NCBI GenBank assembly: GCA_964615375.1
Contig: CAZTOW010000029.1
Location: 1 to 64,000 of the forward strand
Length of the DNA stretch: 64,000 nucleotides
Reading direction: 5' to 3'
Source: CAZKWG01 sp964615375
GTDB lineage: Bacteria > Myxococcota_A > UBA796 > CAZKWG01
The notes under the pieces are model-generated. The model was given only the letters and a program-made list of their open reading frames with translations. It did no database searches and had not been told where the DNA came from. Position numbers and translations under genes: made by a program. Shown here in pieces: positions 61,420 through 64,000 of the stretch (the stretch's first letter is position 1; every line of letters starts with the position of its first letter).

Positions 61420-64000
61420 TCAATAACCCGTGCCAGAGATGAAATAGATCATACCGCCATCCGAGGCTCCGCTGGGATCGTAGGCGGGAGCGCCGATGAG
61501 CAGGTCCAGGTAGCCGTCCTCGTCGGCGTCCCCGCCAGCAGCGACGCTGGTCCCGGCGGCGTCAGAGCTCGCGTTCCCCGTGTAGATCACGTCGGCGGAC
61601 GAGGCCGAGAGGCTGCCGCTGACAGGACCGAAGAACACGTAGACGCGACCCATGTCCGTGCCGCCGCCGTCCGCGCCGGGCGCGCCCAGGAGGACATCTT
61701 CGAAGCCGTCGCCCGTGAGATCGGCGACCGCCAGGCTGGAGCCGACGGCGTCGCCGCTGGCCGCGCCGGAGAGCGTCGCGTCCGCGCTGGCGCTGGTCAG
61801 AGCGCCGCTGGGCAGGTCCGTGCCGCCGAGGACGAGGTAGGCCGCGCCCGCGCCGGAGCTCACGCCGGGGGCGCCAGCCAGGAGGTCGTCCGCGCCGTCA
61901 CCGTCCAGGTCGCCGACGGCGAGGGACTCGCCGAGGTTGTCGGACGTGGAGACGCCCTGGAGCTCCACGTCGCGGACCGAGCTCAGGGTGCCCGAGCTGA
62001 GCGAGTCTCCAACGAGGACCCAGACCGCCCCGTACTTCCCGGCCGCCGAGCCTCTACCGTCGTAGGCGCCGATGACGACGTCCGCCGTCCCGTCGTCGTC
62101 CAGATCGCCGCTGCCCACCGCCGAGCCGATGCGCTCACCGGCATAGGCCCCGCACCAGGAGTAATCAACGCCTGAGTCACCGAGCCCCATGGTGCTGATG
62201 GGGCCATACAGCAGATGTGCGCAGCCGGACTCCAGGGGCGTCGCGTCTGAGTTCTTCGCGTGGGTCACACCGATCAGCAGGTCGTCATATCCGTCCCCGG
62301 TCAGGTCAGAGACCCCTGCCAGCGCCTCGCCTGCCTCGTAGCCGTTGACCCCCCCTGTCACCGCCGCGTCGTAGACGCTGCTGGAGAGCGTGGCGCTGGC
62401 GGGCAGGCTGGGTCCCGAGAGCACGTACGCCGTGCCCTGGGTTGTCCCCGGCGCTCCAAAGATGAGGTCGTCGTAACCATCCCCGTCCAGGTCCACGCCG
62501 CCCGCAAGCCCGGTGCCCAGGTCATCGTTCGCGGCGACGCCCGTGTAGTACCGCGAATAGGCCGAGCTCGAGCTGAAGGACAGGTCACTGGTAGGCGCTC
62601 CCGCGACCACATACACCCGCCCGGCCTTGGAGCCCGCCCCCGTCGCCGCGATCAGCAGCTCGTCGTCCCCGTCCCCGTCCACGTCCCCGCCGAAGGCCAC
62701 CGTCGTCCCCACCGCGTCATCCTTGGCCGCCCCCGTGCGCGTCACCGCCGTCGAGGTGCTCAGCGTCACGCTCGCGTCCCACCCACACTCCTCGAGCGCC
62801 GTGAGCTCGTCGCTCTCGCAGTCGTTGACGAGGTCGTCCTCACAGGTCTCCGTCGCGCCCGGATACACCGCGCTCTCGGCGTCATCGCAGTCCCCGCTCG
62901 TGTCCGAGCTCGACGCCTCACCCGAGTCGTCGCAGTCCTCGTCCGAGCTCGTCACCGTGCTCGTCGTGCGGTAGCCGTCATTGTCGTTGTCCTGATAGCA
63001 GACCTCGTCCCCGTCGCAGTTCTGGTCCACCTCGTCGCCCGTGGTCTCGGTTGCCCCCGGATACACCGTGCTCTTGCTGTCGTCGCAGTCCCCGCTGGTC
63101 TCGGAGCTCGACGCCTCTTTGTCGTCGTCGCAGTCCTCATCCGAGGAGTTGCGGGTGCTGGTCGTCCGGTAGCCGTCGTTGTCGTTGTCCTGGTAGCAGA
63201 CCTCGTCCCCGTCGCAGTCCTGGTCGATCTCGTCCCCCGTGATCTCCGTGTCCCCTGGGCTCACCCCGCTGCTCGTGTCGTCGCAGTCCCCGCTGCTCTC
63301 CGACGCCAGCGCCTCGCCCGAGTCGTCGCAGTCCTCGTCCGAGCTCGTCACCGTGCTGGTCGTGCGGTAGTCGTCATTGTCCGCGTCCACGTAGCACAGC
63401 TCGTCGGTGTCGCAGTCCTGGTCCACCTCGTCCCCGACCTCCTCGTCCTCGCCCGGGTTGATGGTGGCGTCCTCGTCGTCGCAGTCCCCGCCCGGCTCGG
63501 CGGCCGTGGCCTCGCGGCTGTCGTCACAGTCCAGATCGGCGGAGGCCTTCGTGTCGCCGTCCGCCGAGTAGCCGTCGTTGTCGTAGTCGATGTTGCAGAT
63601 CTCCGTCCCGTCGCAGTCCTGGTCCACCTCATCGCCGACCTCCTCCTCCGCGCCGAGGTAGATGGTCGCGTCGGTGTCGTCGCAGTCCGTGCTGTCCTCC
63701 ACCTCATAGGTCGCCGTGGCCTCGCAGATGCAGGCCCCCTCGGTCTCCGATCCGTCCCCGTCCCCGTCTCCGTCCATGTACCAGTCGGTACACCCCAGCG
63801 CGTCCTCGTCGTTGGTCTCCCCGTTGCAGTTCTCATCCGCCGACGTGCTGCAGTCCTCCTCCGCCCCAGGGTTGATGGAGGGCTGCGCGTCGTCGCAGTC
63901 GTTGTTGGTGCCCACCCCGTAGCCGGCGATCTGGTAGCCGTCCGTGTCCTGGTCGTAGTCGTCGTCACCCGCGCAGTCCTGATCCGTCCCGTCGTACCAG
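61420..64000 (-). CDS. MopE/FG-GAP lipoprotein, N-terminus cut by window edge
   Basis: The frame is open from 61420 to the right edge of the window with no stop. The edge reads WYDGTDQDCAGDDDY, so the start lies outside. An in-frame GTG at 63915 would be a false start. Content mirrors the 49.98-53.6 kb gene: CTDWYMDGDGDGDGSETEGA, long DCDDSGEA-type repeats, then FG-GAP blades (FGGDVDGDGDDELLIAA, DLDGDGYDDLIFGAP), ending SGTGY. Large blocks of DNA are the same in the two genes, consistent with a fairly recent duplication. Confidence 0.8.
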   Translation of the reverse strand, partial: WYDGTDQDCAGDDDYDQDTDGYQIAGYGVGTNNDCDDAQPSINPGAEEDCSTSADENCNGETNDEDALGCTDWYMDGDGDGDGSETEGACICEATATYEVEDSTDCDDTDATIYLGAEEEVGDEVDQDCDGTEICNIDYDNDGYSADGDTKASADLDCDDSREATAAEPGGDCDDEDATINPGEDEEVGDEVDQDCDTDELCYVDADNDDYRTTSTVTSSDEDCDDSGEALASESSGDCDDTSSGVSPGDTEITGDEIDQDCDGDEVCYQDNDNDGYRTTSTRNSSDEDCDDDKEASSSETSGDCDDSKSTVYPGATETTGDEVDQNCDGDEVCYQDNDNDGYRTTSTVTSSDEDCDDSGEASSSDTSGDCDDAESAVYPGATETCEDDLVNDCESDELTALEECGWDASVTLSTSTAVTRTGAAKDDAVGTTVAFGGDVDGDGDDELLIAATGAGSKAGRVYVVAGAPTSDLSFSSSSAYSRYYTGVAANDDLGTGLAGGVDLDGDGYDDLIFGAPGTTQGTAYVLSGPSLPASATLSSSVYDAAVTGGVNGYEAGEALAGVSDLTGDGYDDLLIGVTHAKNSDATPLESGCAHLLYGPISTMGLGDSGVDYSWCGAYAGERIGSAVGSGDLDDDGTADVVIGAYDGRGSAAGKYGAVWVLVGDSLSSGTLSSVRDVELQGVSTSDNLGESLAVGDLDGDGADDLLAGAPGVSSGAGAAYLVLGGTDLPSGALTSASADATLSGAASGDAVGSSLAVADLTGDGFEDVLLGAPGADGGGTDMGRVYVFFGPVSGSLSASSADVIYTGNASSDAAGTSVAAGGDADEDGYLDLLIGAPAYDPSGASDGGMIYFISGTGY

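Overview
This is a window of very GC-rich bacterial chromosome, with both end genes cut by the window edges. The gene content fits a Myxococcota-like (former deltaproteobacterial) predator or degrader. It has many surface lipoproteins with MopE-type Asp-rich repeats and FG-GAP blades, a GH18 protein with a MYXO-CTERM-like tail, a PEGA-type Ser/Thr kinase, a DUF1588-like/DUF1501 pair, and Pal/CpoB envelope proteins. The taxonomic call is inference from gene content. I recognised no rRNA, tRNA or CRISPR array.

Layout. 1-8.3 kb: a cut membrane protein, a methyltransferase, a membrane protein, a three-gene lipoprotein/DUF1588-like/DUF1501 operon, and an FG-GAP lipoprotein. 8.4-13.0 kb: a 4.4-kb accessory island. 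It carries a remnant of an XPB-like helicase, a DUF790 (Bax1-type) nuclease with a probable frameshift, an AAA ATPase fused to a PD-(D/E)XK-like domain, and a small orphan protein. The island lies between two direct copies of the promoter/operator of an ArsR-DUF2087 regulator. 13-20 kb: an acyl-homoserine-lactone-synthase-like protein fused to a cyclic-nucleotide domain, a TIGR00027-type methyltransferase, a GT-C membrane protein, a sulfotransferase fusion and a TrmN6-like methyltransferase. 20-27 kb: small lipoproteins, hflX with an apparent non-canonical start, and an NfeD-like/flotillin/flotillin operon. 27-29.4 kb: an OmpA/Pal-like protein, a CpoB-like protein and a metallo-hydrolase. 29.4-31.2 kb: a ParDE-type toxin-antitoxin pair and a threonine-dehydrogenase-like enzyme. 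31.3-40.4 kb: a beta-barrel protein, a DnaC-like loader with a partner, a large GT-C protein, a PspA-like protein, a GH18 protein and a rhomboid protease.

40.4-64 kb is dominated by giant secreted lipoproteins. There are two tandem ~1480-residue MopE-repeat proteins with LamG ends and several MopE+FG-GAP proteins, one of them reduced to a remnant. Between them lie a probable beta-barrel protein and a Ser/Thr kinase with a PEGA domain. The two giant genes share a ~1.14-kb block with no base difference that I can see, which points to recent duplication or gene conversion. A palindromic repeat occurs at three places, one of which marks the broken end of the FG-GAP remnant.

The most interesting items are the decayed XPB/DUF790/AAA-nuclease island inside duplicated regulator promoters, the apparent ATC start of hflX, the palindromic repeat family, and the gene-converted MopE arrays.
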